From assembly GCA_002778095.1 (NCBI GenBank), contig PCDL01000022.1:1-64000 (forward strand): 64,000 nt of DNA, written 5' to 3'. Below, piece by piece: positions 23,600-34,983 of this stretch (within the stretch, counting starts at the first letter, position 1; each line of letters starts with the position of its first letter). The notes under the pieces were generated by a model, which was not told the origin of the DNA, did not search any database, and was given only the letters and a program-made list of their open reading frames with translations. The DNA comes from Fragosphaeria purpurea (taxonomy: Eukaryota; Ascomycota; Sordariomycetes; Ophiostomatales; Ophiostomataceae). The position numbers and the translations under genes are program-made.

Positions 23600-26500
23600 C
23601 TACTCCACGGTAATCTCTGCCGCAAAGTCCCTACGGATGTCCAGGTCCGTCAACGTTTCCGTGTTGTTCAGCACCAGGCCCTTTTCGTTGGCCAGATGCA
23701 GCAGGCAGATGAAGCAGTAGCTCGTCGAGATGTCGTTCATCACCGACTTGGGGTACACGGCTTGCAGTCCGTTCATCACATTCGTGAACTTGAGCTGCGG
23801 GTCGTTGGCGGTGTCGGCGGCCTTTTCTGGGGGTATAGACGCTTCTGACCCCTCTACTGCAGCCGCTCCACCGTCTGGGTTTGCTGTTGACGCTGGGTCA
23901 GTGGCGGCCGGTGGCGGCGTCAGCAGGCGGAACGCATCCGTGCCCTTGTCGAGTGCCATGCCCTTCCAAAGCTCCTCCTTTAACCGCCGTACGTCCACCT
24001 TCTTGGCTACCCGCGCGTACTGCACGTATTCTGGGCGCACGCGCCGGTTGGACGTGACCAGCGTGGTGCCAAAGGCCAGGTCGGCCGGGTTTGTCACCGT
24101 GAGCCCGCCGAAGCCGCCTGTCGTGGTGAACATGCCCTGGGTAAACCCCTGGGTAAACCCTTGCGTAAACCCCTGCGTCATGCCGCCGACGTCGACCGTG
24201 CCATTCAGCCCACCCAACCCGGCGGCGCCGTCGGCCGGGCTGAAATGGTCCCGTGCGTCCGCAAACTCCTCGCCGTCCAAATCGCCGTCGTCGTCGTCGC
24301 CGCCACCGCCGGCGGCAAACGGCAACCCATCGTCGCCGAAAAAGTTGGCGTCGTAGTCGCCGTGCGGCACATCGTCGTCGCTCCCGTGTCCGTTGCCGTG
24401 GCCTGCGTCCTCGACAGACGGCCGCACGGGTCCCTTTTGCGATGCCCAGAACGCCTCATCCATCTCACCTTCGGGTACGGCAGCTGCGTTGTGTTGGCCC
24501 GAGAAATGGCCCAGGCCAAACTGCGGCCGGCGCCGACTGAGGCGCGCCTTGGGTTTCAAAAACAGCGACAGCAGCTGCTTGCTGTGGAAGTGCTTGTCGT
24601 CGGGAAGCAGGTTGCGTGACTTGGCCTTCCAGTCCTTCTTGGGCAGCGTGATCGCTGTGTTGCTCGACGCTTGTGTGAAGAGCTGCTCAGCCATGCTCGC
24701 ATCGAGCGACGAGTCAAAGTCGATCGCGAACGGTTCCTTCTCCTTGCGTGGCCGTGCGGCCGTCGTTGCCGGCTTGTTGACGTCCTTGATCTTGCGAATG
24801 CGCCAGTGCTCGGCGCTTGCCCAGTTCTTGCGCAGTGCCTGGTCGAAATAGCTTAGAATGTTTTCGTGTAACTTGTCGGGCCCTTGCTGCGAGGCGTGCG
24901 CCATTGCAATGGTAAAGTCATCACCAGTTTCTGGCCCGTTGCGGGGCCCGAGAAGCAGAAGATCGTCAGCTACGTCGCCGTCGGCGCCAGCGTCGTACAC
25001 GCGCATCTGTGGCTCAAGGCGAGCTTCCCGAGCCCAGGCCTCTCCGCCCTCGCCGAAGTTGATGTCGTCGCCGCCCAGATCAAACCCGCCCAGGGCGTCC
25101 GTGTCGTCAAAACCGAGCGGGTTGTCTTCGTCAATGTACATGGTGGATTTGTTGCCATTTTCGTTGTCCTTGTCCTGGCCATCGGGCGCCCGGTCTTCGG
25201 GCGCCCGCAAGAAGGGAATGTCCATCGAGCCCGACGGGTCGCCAAGGTCGAACGTCTTCAGAGACGGGCACACGTCAAGTTCCTCCAAGCGGGTTAGATC
25301 GGGGAAAAAACGGCGACCCAAAGAGGCGACGTCAATTGGCACGTCTCCGTCCTCCTCCTCCTCAATAAATGAATCGGCTTCCGCACTAGCCTGCCGTGAT
25401 GGCACCGGTGTTTGATCGTCATCCTCCTCGTCCTCGTCGCCCTCTTCGCCGGCTTCGCCGTCGCCTGTCTTTTTGGTCTTTTTGGCGTTCTTGCGCGACT
25501 TGGCAATGTCGTTGGCGTCGTCACTGCTGTCAAAGACGATGCGACCCTGGGCATCAATCATGAGGTGGTTGAGCAGCAAACCTTTGGCGCCGCCCTCGTC
25601 AAAATCGGCCGAGGCCTTTTTGAACAGCGGATCCACGGCGAACTCGAGCTCGAGCTTCTTCAGCTGCAGAGAGGCGAAGGAGGGCGCCAGCGTGGCCTCG
25701 GACCGCTGCGCCTTCTTCTTGGGCTTTTTCTTGACGTTGCCGTCCTCGTCCAATTCTTCGTCTTCGCTGTCCTCGCCCCCGTCCTCGCCGCCGCCGTTTG
25801 CGCCCTTTTTCCGGTTCTCCCGGCTGTCGGCCAAGCCGCTCAGCAGCTTGCCCGTCTCGGTGGCCACGCTGTCCACGCGGCTCGTGTAGATCTTGACGCA
25901 GCCGTCGAGCGTGCAGCTAGCCTTTTGGAAGTTGACGCCGTCGCCTTCCTTCAGCAGGGACATGTCGTGAAAGTAGTCGATGAGCGCAAAGTTCCACGAG
26001 TTGGCGGCGTTGATCTTGTTGTCGGTGGCCATCTTCATCCACTCCTCAAAGTTGGCCAAGATAGGGACCCGCTTCATAGGCGTAACCGCCGACCCGCCCA
26101 CCACGACGCCGTCGTCGTCATCGTCGTCGTCGTCATCGTTCTCGCCTCGTCCATTGCCGCGAAGAATGCTGCCGTGCGCGGCGGCGGCGCCGGCCGTCGC
26201 GTCCTTGCTGCCGCTAGCCACGTTGACACCGAAACTCTGCCGACCGCCGCGGGCGCGCGATGGCCGCTCGCCGCGGGGCGTGCGCGGGCTGCCGTTCGAT
26301 CCCGGCGAGGCATTTTCGAGGTCGTCGAGCCGAATAACGCTCGCCTTGCGCGACGTGGGCGTGGCAGCCGCCTTTAGCTGGTTGATTTGTGCTTCGTGCA
26401 GCGCCTGGCGCGAATGCAGGCGCTGCGCTTTCTCCTGGGCATCGTCGTTGAGGGGGATTCTGTGCGCGCAGCCAATGTCAGTGTTGCTTCGCATAAAAAG

Positions 26501-26631
26501 TCTTTCATGTCCAGGAAGAAAACGCACTTGATCGGTGAATTTTTGAAGGGCGACTGCGAAAGCGAGCCCGAGGCAGCTCTGCTGTTGCTTCTCGTGCTGT
26601 TCGCACGGGGAACCTGCGCGACGCGAGGCAT
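23600..26631 (-). CDS. BRN1: Condensin complex subunit 2 (CAP-H / Barren kleisin)
   Basis: This is the kleisin that bridges the SMC2-SMC4 heads and recruits HEAT-repeat subunits for mitotic chromosome condensation. Exons are 26631-26528 and 26459-23600 (987 residues); the GTGCGT...CACAG intron join produces SPIKIPLNDDAQEKAQRLHSRQALHEAQI, the conserved CAP-H N-terminus. The kleisin N-terminal block (FEEWMKMATDNKINAANSWNF, DYFHDM) is at about 168-205. AFFNFDxx-like regions and acidic linkers occupy the middle, and the winged-helix end starts near KKVDVRRLKEELW (about 858) with KFTNVMNGLQAVYP and SYCFICLLHLANE. A run of four TQGF units lies at about 796-812. Length is near the fungal norm and no break is seen. 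The gene is divergent from the exchanger gene to its right. Confidence 0.95.
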
Positions 26632-27448
26632 GCCGGGCCTCTCGTTGATTTCTTTTTCTTTATCAAAACTCTCTCAGTCTTTGTGTCGTCGTTGACCGGA
26701 TCGCCGAGTTGCGTCGTTTCAATCAGAGTGCTGTGTCCAGCATCGCAAAATCTTAATTGTTTGGTTATTGGGCGTTTGTTTGGGTGTTTTCGTGTTTTTC
26801 GCCCGTTTCAGCTAAAAGTAAACAAATACACGTGACTTCGTTTGGCGCGAACGAGTTGCTGTCTGGACCGTACATAAAATATAATACACTGTATAATACG
26901 CACGGTACATTACTGCACACCCCACATTTGTCGGGACGGCCTCCAACTACGATGACTAATACGCCACTTCAACGCAACAACACGCGTCGACCGAAGATGT
27001 GACGACTTCGTACATATGCGTACGCCATGTATGAAGTCACCAAGCAGCCCGTTTTTTTGCATATAAAAGCAAGAGAACATGATTCAATGGCTTGAAGCGC
27101 ACGTATTGGCACACTTTGCGCAATTTCTGCCATGAAATGGATGGACAGCCTACTTGGCAAAATCACATGATCTTCCCCTTCGGTTAATCGCGCCAATAGT
27201 ATCGACTTAGTGCCTGACAAAGCATTGCTTTTCCCGCATTTTCCCTTCCCTCTTCTATGATGCGCCGATTGATCATTTCCATCTCGGGTTCCTTCACACG
27301 ATACGCCGTAGTATTTGCCTTTCACTAGCATTTGGCTTTACGTCGTATTCATCTTCTAGTTGAGATTTTGAAATATTGGCTGGATATATTAGAGGGCGAC
27401 CGCTTTACGGTGCAAATAGCAGCAACGGACGGAACGGACGGCCGGACA

Positions 27449-27479
<31 letters not shown>

Positions 27480-27561
27480 ATCACCAGATTTCGGGTTTAC
27501 CTTTACACGCTTGCCCTGACAATGTCTTAGGAAGGGATATTTACATTTTTCAAGAGACAAC
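26632..27561. other. Divergent promoter region, condensin gene / exchanger gene
   Basis: The 930-bp region is shared by two divergently transcribed genes. It is AT-rich around 26870-26900 and carries a (GGCGAC)n repeat at about 27453-27480 roughly 85 bp upstream of the exchanger start codon. No RNA gene is recognised. Confidence 0.5.
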
Positions 27562-30500
27562 ATGCCTCTTCCGGCGATCAGGCGGCCGTACGGACGGCCC
27601 CGCCGGCGGGCCAAGTTCCGGAGCCGGCCTTTCTTTGTCTCGATCGCCGTCCTCCTCTCGCTTGTCCTCCTCCATCGGTTTGTCCCCGGCGGCTGGCTGG
27701 GGTCGGGCCATGCGCAGGACAGCTCGGGCCTTCTGGCGCGGCGCCTAGTCTTCCAGCCGGGCGACGACGACGACGACGACGTCCCCTGCCGTCTCGTGCA
27801 CCAGGCCGCCGACCAATGCGCCTTTGTCCGGCAGCACTGCCAGGACGAGGCCGCGGGTCTGCTGCCCTATCTCACGTTCTACTACTGCACGCTGCACGGT
27901 GCGCATGCCGTCGCGTTCGCCGTGCTGGTCGTCTGGCTCGGCCTGCTCTTCACGACGATCGGCATCGCCGCGAGCGATTTCTTCAGCGTCAACCTCGGCA
28001 CCATTGCCAGCATTTTGGGCCTGAGCGAGAGCCTGGCGGGCGTCACGTTTCTCGCCTTTGGCAACGGCTCGCCCGACGTGTTCAGCACGTTTGCGGCCAT
28101 GAACTCCAACAGCGGCAGCATGGCGGTGGGCGAGCTGATCGGTGCGGCCGGCTTCATCACGGGCGTCGTCGCCGGGTCCATGGCGCTCGTGCGGGAGTTC
28201 CGCGTCAGCCGGCGCACGTTTGTGCGCGACATTTGCTTCTTTATCGTGGCCGTGCTGTTTTCTGTGGTCTTTTTGGCCGACGGCCGCCTGATGCTGTGGG
28301 AGTGCTGCGCCATGATTGGGTTCTACGTGTTTTACGTGTTGACGGTGGTCGGGTGGCACTGGGTGTCGTCGCGGCGCAGCCGGCGGCGCGCGCGCGAGGC
28401 CGTGTCCCGGGGCCATTTTTACGATTACCGCACCGTTCTGGATCACGCCGGCGACGGTGTGGGTGGTGGTGGTGGTGGGGGCGGCGCCGCCGCCGCCGTG
28501 GACAACGGGGAGGAAGACGAGGTGGACGACTCGGCGCCACTCGGTGGCCGGCGGCGGCCGCGGGTGCCGGACATTAGTGCGCTGGAGCGTGGCCCACGCA
28601 TCCAGATCCAAAGCGTCGAGAGTCCCGAATTGCAGGAATTCGATGCTGCTGCTGCTGCTGCTGGTGCTTCTACTCCAATTTCGCCGCACGACCACACACG
28701 CAACGAAGAGCAGCAGGAACGACACAACCGGCACATTTCCGCCGAGATGTCGAGCAGCATGCGCGTCAGCCGCCCGCGCGGACGGCGGACCACGGCGACC
28801 ATTGCACCCATCCGGCCGAGTCTGCTCGGCGCGCTCGAGTTCCGGTCCGTGCTGGCGTCGCTACAAAAATCCGGCATGATGCACCTAGCCCCGCTCGACC
28901 GGCGGCGGCTGGCGGCGGGCCGGCACCGCCCTAGCTTTTCGCGCGGGTACTCGGTGTCGTCCTTTTACGAAGCAGGCGACGGACGGCACGACGGCAGCGG
29001 CATATCGCCCCCGAGCCCGTACCACGACGGTGCATTCAGCGCCGGGCACACGCCAGGCGAGCGGCAGCAGCAGCTTGTGGCGGCCGGGCGAGACCGGGCG
29101 TCGTCGATGCCGTTTGATACGACGGTCAATCCGTTCGAGGCCGCCGCCTCGGCAGCCCTGCGAAGAGGAGGAGGAGCAGACAGGGGAGCAGGCGGAGGAG
29201 CAAGTGACGGAGATCTACTGGGGCCCGCCCCGGCAGACAGCACGGGGGCGTCATCCTTTGCCGTGTCCCCCAAAACTAGAGGAGGAACTACGCCGGCGGG
29301 CGACGAGGACCACCTCGCAGCATCGACGCAGCCTGCTACGCACGCTGCACAACCGCGTTCGGCACGGTCGCCTTCTGGTCTGCATCTCGACATCCCGTCC
29401 TCACCGGAGTACGGTACGTCACAACCGCAGCAAGGACGCCACTCGCCGCGGTCGTTGTCACCGGCGTTGTCCCCGTTCCCAGGCTACACCGAAACGCCGC
29501 AAAGCTTTACCCCCCTGTCGCCTTCGTCACGGGCGTCGAGCCTTTTGCTGCCGTCCGCGCCGTCCCGGCGTCGCCGCGACGAGGAAATCAGCAGCTTTTC
29601 GGCCATGGACGACGAATCGCGAATGGCGCTGCCCAAACCCGTGCGGTGGTGGCCCTACCGCGTGCTGCCGGCCCCGCACGTGATTACGCGCACGCTCTTT
29701 CCGTCGTTGTTTGGCTGGCACGAGAAGACGGTCTGGGACAAGTTTGTTAGCGTGATCTCGGTGCCGACGGTATTTCTCCTTGTGATGACGCTGCCGGTGG
29801 TGGAGACAGAAGTGAACGACGACGACGACGATGACGATGATGGCAACGACGACGATAATGACCTGGACGAAGACGCGGGCAATGACGGCCGCGACGATGT
29901 CGGTGACGCGGTTCGTGTACCGCTGCTGAACGGGTCGGGCGTCTTGGACGATACCGACGACGAGACCGATGCGGGCGACCCCGTTCGTCGCGGAGAGTCG
30001 GAGTGGCACCGGTACCGGCGAAGCATGGACGCGAGCCGGGGGTTGCCGTCGCCGGTGATCCGGGCGATGCGGCATGCGAAGGCACACGCGGCGTCGGCGT
30101 CGGCGTCGGCGTCGTCATCATCGTCGACGGCTGCGCCAGCGCACGTGCCAGCAGCATTCACGGCCGTGGGCGACGGAACCGCCGCCGCCGGCGACGATCC
30201 GTCCGACGCGGAAGGTCCGCACCTCCAACCACCAATGGGCGCGGGCCGCCCGTCCGTGCCCGCCATTCCGACCACCCTGCCGCATCCACCCGCGAAACCG
30301 GTGGCGTCCGTCGTCGCGGGCCTGCGCGACATCGATCCCGCCGTCGCCGCGGCCGCGGCCGTGTCCGATGTGGAGGCGGGCTGGAACCGCTGGCTGGTGG
30401 CGGTGCAGCTGTTCGCGGGCCCGCTGTTCACGGCGTTCATCGTGTGGGCCAACATGGCGGGCGAGCTGGCGGCGCCGGCGGCGGCGCTGCTGCGCATGGT

Positions 30501-31113
30501 GCTGGTGGCGCTGCTGGTGTCGTGCGCGCTGCTGGCGGTGCTGCTGGCGACGACGACGGCCGAGCGCCGCCCCGCGTACCACTCGCTGCTGTGCTTTCTG
30601 GGGTTCGTCATCAGCGTGGCGTGGATCTCGACGGTGGCGGGCGAGGTGGTCGGCGTGCTCAAGGCGTTTGGGGTGATCGTGGGCATGTCGGAGGCGATCC
30701 TGGGGCTGACCATCTTCGCCGTGGGCAACTCGCTGGGGGACCTCGTGGCCGACATCACGGTGGCGCGGCTGGGGTACCCGGTGATGGCGCTGTCGGCGTG
30801 TTTTGGGGGCCCGATGCTCAACATCCTGCTGGGCGTGGGCATCGGCGGCGCGTGGATGGCGGTCAAGGCGGCCAAGGCGCGGGAGCGGGCGCACCCCGGG
30901 GAGCCGCGGGTGTACGAGCCGTACGCGATCGAGGTGGGCGGCACGCTGCTGGTGTCGGCGGTGACGGTGCTGGTGACGCTGGTGGTGCTGCTGGTGGCGG
31001 TGCCGGCGCACAAGTGGAGGCTGACGCGGACGATCGGGTTGGCGCTGATCGGGCTGTGGACGGTGAGCACGGTGGTCAACGTGGTGCTGGAGTTGACGGG
31101 GGCGTGGGCTTGA
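27562..31113 (+). CDS. Sodium/calcium exchanger-like cation transporter (CaCA superfamily)
   Basis: CaCA exchangers move Ca2+ against Na+, K+ or H+ gradients across internal or plasma membranes. The gene is one uninterrupted 1183-residue frame. A hydrophobic N-terminal segment (about 22-40) precedes a Cys-rich luminal-looking stretch (PCRLVHQAADQCAF). The first Na_Ca_ex domain has its alpha-1 motif GNGSPDVFSTF near 167. The second has alpha-2 GNSLGDLVADITVARLG near 1054 followed by CFGGPMLNILLG. Between them lies an unusually long hydrophilic region, roughly residues 280-930, with Gly, Ala, Asp/Asn and Ser tracts broken by a short hydrophobic stretch (about 725-745). The closest known type is the fungal YDL206W/ECM27-like and NCKX6-like group. 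Ion selectivity cannot be read from sequence. The start ATG is the first in frame with plausible topology. Confidence 0.9.
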   Translation: MPLPAIRRPYGRPRRRAKFRSRPFFVSIAVLLSLVLLHRFVPGGWLGSGHAQDSSGLLARRLVFQPGDDDDDDVPCRLVHQAADQCAFVRQHCQDEAAGLLPYLTFYYCTLHGAHAVAFAVLVVWLGLLFTTIGIAASDFFSVNLGTIASILGLSESLAGVTFLAFGNGSPDVFSTFAAMNSNSGSMAVGELIGAAGFITGVVAGSMALVREFRVSRRTFVRDICFFIVAVLFSVVFLADGRLMLWECCAMIGFYVFYVLTVVGWHWVSSRRSRRRAREAVSRGHFYDYRTVLDHAGDGVGGGGGGGGAAAAVDNGEEDEVDDSAPLGGRRRPRVPDISALERGPRIQIQSVESPELQEFDAAAAAAGASTPISPHDHTRNEEQQERHNRHISAEMSSSMRVSRPRGRRTTATIAPIRPSLLGALEFRSVLASLQKSGMMHLAPLDRRRLAAGRHRPSFSRGYSVSSFYEAGDGRHDGSGISPPSPYHDGAFSAGHTPGERQQQLVAAGRDRASSMPFDTTVNPFEAAASAALRRGGGADRGAGGGASDGDLLGPAPADSTGASSFAVSPKTRGGTTPAGDEDHLAASTQPATHAAQPRSARSPSGLHLDIPSSPEYGTSQPQQGRHSPRSLSPALSPFPGYTETPQSFTPLSPSSRASSLLLPSAPSRRRRDEEISSFSAMDDESRMALPKPVRWWPYRVLPAPHVITRTLFPSLFGWHEKTVWDKFVSVISVPTVFLLVMTLPVVETEVNDDDDDDDDGNDDDNDLDEDAGNDGRDDVGDAVRVPLLNGSGVLDDTDDETDAGDPVRRGESEWHRYRRSMDASRGLPSPVIRAMRHAKAHAASASASASSSSSTAAPAHVPAAFTAVGDGTAAAGDDPSDAEGPHLQPPMGAGRPSVPAIPTTLPHPPAKPVASVVAGLRDIDPAVAAAAAVSDVEAGWNRWLVAVQLFAGPLFTAFIVWANMAGELAAPAAALLRMVLVALLVSCALLAVLLATTTAERRPAYHSLLCFLGFVISVAWISTVAGEVVGVLKAFGVIVGMSEAILGLTIFAVGNSLGDLVADITVARLGYPVMALSACFGGPMLNILLGVGIGGAWMAVKAAKARERAHPGEPRVYEPYAIEVGGTLLVSAVTVLVTLVVLLVAVPAHKWRLTRTIGLALIGLWTVSTVVNVVLELTGAWA

Positions 31114-32873
31114 GGGGGATATTGTCCGGAGAGGTTGGTAACTTCAAAACGATACCATGTAGTGACGCCAACTCCGAGACGTGTTGGTCGGCGATCGCGT
31201 TGTCCTCTTTGTAGAAGCGTGTCGTCTTTGCTCATTTTCCAGCTTGGGGCGATATTTTCTAGCATATTGCTTTTTCACGTAAACGTATACCTGAACGCGT
31301 TTTTTTCTTTTTTCCTTTGCTCACGTCTGCTTGTGACCGTTGGCTTCTCTTCTGGCAGGATCTTGACTCGCTCGACACGTCTGCATCTTCGTGATGAAAG
31401 AGAAAATGACGCAAAACGCGTTTGCCTTTGCTTGTTTCTCTTTCAGCTGCCCCAGCCAAAGCGACATGTTCATTGCGTCGGGTTGGCCGGCATCGTTTCT
31501 TTTTTTGTTTTCTTTCTTTTTCTTTTCTATTTCTTTTTCCCAAATTTTTTCCCCCTTTACCAACACGTTTCGTACTTCACGATGGTCAATTCTGTATTTC
31601 TCCGTTTGTCCAATATTTGCGCCTACGTCACGGACTACGCCGTCTGGCATATACGATACAATAAAAGCCAAAGACCGTTTTATTTGCATCGTGCGTCCGA
31701 CATTGCCCCATCAGTGCAAACCGTTCCGTTGACCCCCTTTTTCCCCCATAGCAACAAGCGCGATCGTACTGCACACAACTTGCCCGCAACTGCACAGCCC
31801 CGCTGGTCCAGCGCCAAAATCGCCCTCTTTTCCTCATTTTTCTATCTGGTCTTCCCCCCCATTTTTTTCGTTTTTTTTTTTCGCAGCTGGTTGTCTTTTC
31901 AGCTTGCTTGACCCAGGCTAAACCGCATCTAGACTGGGCTCCCCCCCCTACGTTTTCTCTCCTGTGCCGGGGAGAGCTTTGCTGCGGCCAGAATGTGCTT
32001 CGTGACGTACATCTTGCTCCGTTCGATGTAACGTACGTTGGGACGAAGATGACCGCAACATATTGCTCCGTCAAAGACAACATCTGGTGTGAGGGCAAGC
32101 CTGGATCCTTTCATTCCGCGGCCTCCTACGCCAAAGTACGAATCGTCCGGAGTAATACTTAGTACTTCAATCCTTCCATCTCCTTTTGATCGACATTGCC
32201 CGTGTGGAACTAGTCGCGTAGCTCACAACCCTTGTGGGTATGCGATGGTTCAGCTGCGGTTGCCCATCCTTTCCCCTAAGCAACGAGAAAAGCTGACGTT
32301 TTTATTGTGAGATGCTGGAAGCTGGGGGCGAGACGTCGGATGCGCAGCTGGTGGTAGACAAAACGACAAGACATGAGCAGCAGCGGAGACCATCCGCGAG
32401 AGAAGAAAACAGGGATAGTTGCGCTCGAAAAACTTTAAAAAAATAAATGAATAAATAGTATCCAAGAAAAAGCAAAGTGAGGGGCGGGTGTGTGTGGACT
32501 GTGGTGGACAGGAAAAAAAAGGTGTGTGTAGTGGGTTGGTCTCTGAAGACGGACGATGGCGGGCCAACCTATTTGCATACTCCCATCGCAAACTAGAAAG
32601 CTAGTCCGACGGCGTGCCCGAACGGGGACAACGTGCTCGTACTGTCGTAGTGTGTCTGTTGGAATGGAGACGGAAAGCGGCCAGGAGAAGTATAAGAAGA
32701 GAGACGTCATCCCCTTTCCACGTTGGCAGTCCGGAGCTCTCGTACAACATCTCACTCGGCATCTGACCATCTCACACTTCTTACACTACACTGACGCTGC
32801 AAATACCGTATTTACCTCACCAAGTTTTATCTATTTCTCTCACTTTCCACATCCACAACCCCCTTCTTTCACA
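31114..32873. other. Intergenic region upstream of the Asn-rich protein gene
   Basis: No gene is recognised. Pyrimidine-rich blocks occur at 31490-31560 and 31840-31890. TACTT/AGTAATACTTAGTACTT-like sequence is at about 32150-32168. The distal end contains the promoter of the Asn-rich gene. Confidence 0.45.
32691..32696 (+). promoter_or_regulatory. TATA-like element of the Asn-rich protein gene
   Basis: TATAAG lies 178 bp upstream of the start codon, followed about 20 bp later by CCCCT (32711-32715), which matches the fungal stress-response element core. Both are short motifs and the assignment is inferential. Confidence 0.4.
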
Positions 32874-33569
32874 ATGGATTTCAGCAAGCTCACCTCGATG
32901 GCCGAGAACGCCGCCTCCAAGTTTGGCAACAACGATAACAACAACGACAACAACAATAACAACAACAGCAACAACAACAACAACGGCGGCGGCGGCAACT
33001 CCTGGGGCGAGGTCGGCCAATCCGCCAAGCAGGCCTACAACGACTACGAGTCCAAGGGCAAGGTCGACTACTCGCAGCTCGGCGCCACCGCCAAGGAGGT
33101 CGCGGCGGCGTACCAGGCGGACCCCAACAAGGGCGACCTGGCCGGCATTGGCAAGAACATTGCCTCGGGCCTGTTTAGTGGCGGCCACAAGAACGACAAC
33201 AACAGCAGCGGCCAGCAGAACGACAACAACAACAGCAGCCAGCAGAACAACGACAACAACAACAACAGCCGGCAAAGCGGCAACAACGACAACTTTGGCT
33301 CCGGCAACAACGACAACAACAACAGCTTCGGCGGTGGCAACAACAACAACAACAGCAACACCGATAGCTACGGCTCCGGCAACAACAACAACCGCGGTGA
33401 CAACTACGGTTCCGGCAATTCGGGCTCCAACAACGACGGCTTCGGCTCCCGGAACGACAACAACAACAACAACAGCTACGGCGGCGACAACAACAACCGC
33501 GGCGACAGCTACGGCTCTGGCAACAACGACAACGGCTACGGTGGCAGCAACAACAACAACAACTACTAA
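32874..33569 (+). CDS. Asn/Gly-rich low-complexity protein, prion-like composition
   Basis: This is a single-exon gene for 231 residues. The N-terminus MDFSKLTSMAENAASKFG is amphipathic. An Asn run follows, then an apparently folded segment at about 43-102 (WGEVGQSAKQAYNDYESKG, KVDYSQLGATAKEVAAAY, LAGIGKNIASGLF). This resembles the short helical repeats of small fungal stress-associated proteins I cannot name precisely. Residues 103-231 are almost wholly Asn, Gly, Ser and Asp with recurring SYGSGNN and YGGDNN units, and the protein ends in a Tyr. No signal peptide or membrane segment is seen. A TATA-like element and a pyrimidine-rich leader suggest strong expression. The start codon is chosen because the preceding 5' sequence has leader composition although the frame stays open upstream. 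Function is unknown. Confidence 0.8.
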   Translation: MDFSKLTSMAENAASKFGNNDNNNDNNNNNNSNNNNNGGGGNSWGEVGQSAKQAYNDYESKGKVDYSQLGATAKEVAAAYQADPNKGDLAGIGKNIASGLFSGGHKNDNNSSGQQNDNNNSSQQNNDNNNNSRQSGNNDNFGSGNNDNNNSFGGGNNNNNSNTDSYGSGNNNNRGDNYGSGNSGSNNDGFGSRNDNNNNNSYGGDNNNRGDSYGSGNNDNGYGGSNNNNNY

Positions 33570-34983
33570 GCAAAGGCTACTTGCTTTGCTTGGAACACGT
33601 CGTCGTTCTTCCTCCAACGAAAACACAATACCTTTTTCCTTGTGGTCAGCAGCGAGCTCTCTTTGTATGTTTTGATGTGTCACTTAGCTAGTATATCAAG
33701 AAATAAATGACAGGACAGAACCTGTCTTTGCAATCTGACCTTGCCTCCTACATGGCAACTGAGAAACGTGCTTCGTGATCCATCCATCCCTCATTTCCCG
33801 ATAAGGAGAACCCGCTCTGCACAAAGGGCACCGACCCAGGAGACCGTCCCAGCCTGTTCTCGCCACGTGTCATCCAGTCCAGCTCGTCTGGACACAGTAA
33901 GCTGCTTTGCAGCCAGGCATGCCTCACGACCAAAAACCTGGCTTCTTCGTCGTCGAGACACAGCCCCCAACCGCAGCTGAAAGGACACTTGGAGAGTTCG
34001 TGATGCCTCCAGCAAAGAGACTTAATATCCAACCCTTGTGGACAAACTACCGCGTCGAACGCGTCATCGACTCGCAATCAGGACACGGCAACAGCCTTGT
34101 CCACCCACAGGGCCCCCGTTCTGATGCGCAGAGACACCTCCTCTGCAGCCCGCGGTGGAACTCTTCCGTCTTCCGTCCGAACCGTCTTTCTCCACGAGTC
34201 CGTTTTCCGTAATTTGTTTGTCCGGAAAAGACGATCACAACCAAAGACGACACTACTCCCATTGAAACAAAAACCGTGTCCCGACCACCCTGGTTCTGAC
34301 TCACTGGGAAAGTTAATTTAAGACCAGCGGGCGCAATCCAGGCACAGCCTTCCTCGTTGAAACAACCTATAGCGGTCCCTATAATCTACGGAGTAAATTA
34401 ATTGCTTACTTTAGAGCTGCGATAAGATAACGCCATTCCGCGCGGGGGGGGAAGAGGGGTTCTAATTGCTCCACGTGGTGGGGTTGGTTGGCGGGTTTCG
34501 CCCAGAGGGCAACCCCGAAGACACATCGACGGGAGAGGACTCGAGGGGAAAGTGAAAGGGCAGGCACGACCGATTGTTGGTTCCCCTTGTCCGCCTGTTC
34601 CTGTTGACATAGCTAGCCTATTTTTTTTCGCGTTGTGTTGATCTTCCCTTTGTCGTCCATTTTCTGATCTTTCTTTGATTTTTTTTTATTTTCATTTGGA
34701 GCCGACCTGCAAGCTGTCCAATTCGACAACACCCCCCCGGCTCCATTAGCGAAAGCTAAAAAGGAATCTGGCCTCTTGAGTCGACTTGTGCTTGACCGCT
34801 CCTTTTTGTTTCTTGGTCCTTTGGCAAGGCTATCGGACTATATAAGAACGACGACGACGAACAGTTCCGATCACGAACCAACTTTGCGCCATTGACTTTT
34901 CTCTTCACTTTCTTCTGCCGTTGCCAACACACACATTGTTTCTCCTTTGGTCTTTCGCCTTTCCCACCCACAAACCGCCCACC
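33570..34983. other. Intergenic region upstream of phosphomannomutase
   Basis: No gene is recognised. A TACGGAGTA motif is at 34387-34395, and T-rich tracts lie at 34620-34700. The promoter of the phosphomannomutase gene occupies the right end. Confidence 0.45.
34840..34847 (+). promoter_or_regulatory. TATA box of the phosphomannomutase gene
   Basis: TATATAAG is a consensus TATA box 137 bp upstream of the start codon, at a plausible distance for a fungal core promoter with a pyrimidine-rich leader. Confidence 0.5.

Noticed and set aside
29655..31265. 536-codon open frame on the minus strand
   Set aside because: Antisense shadow of the exchanger gene; composition is Ser/Thr/Ala from reversed codons.
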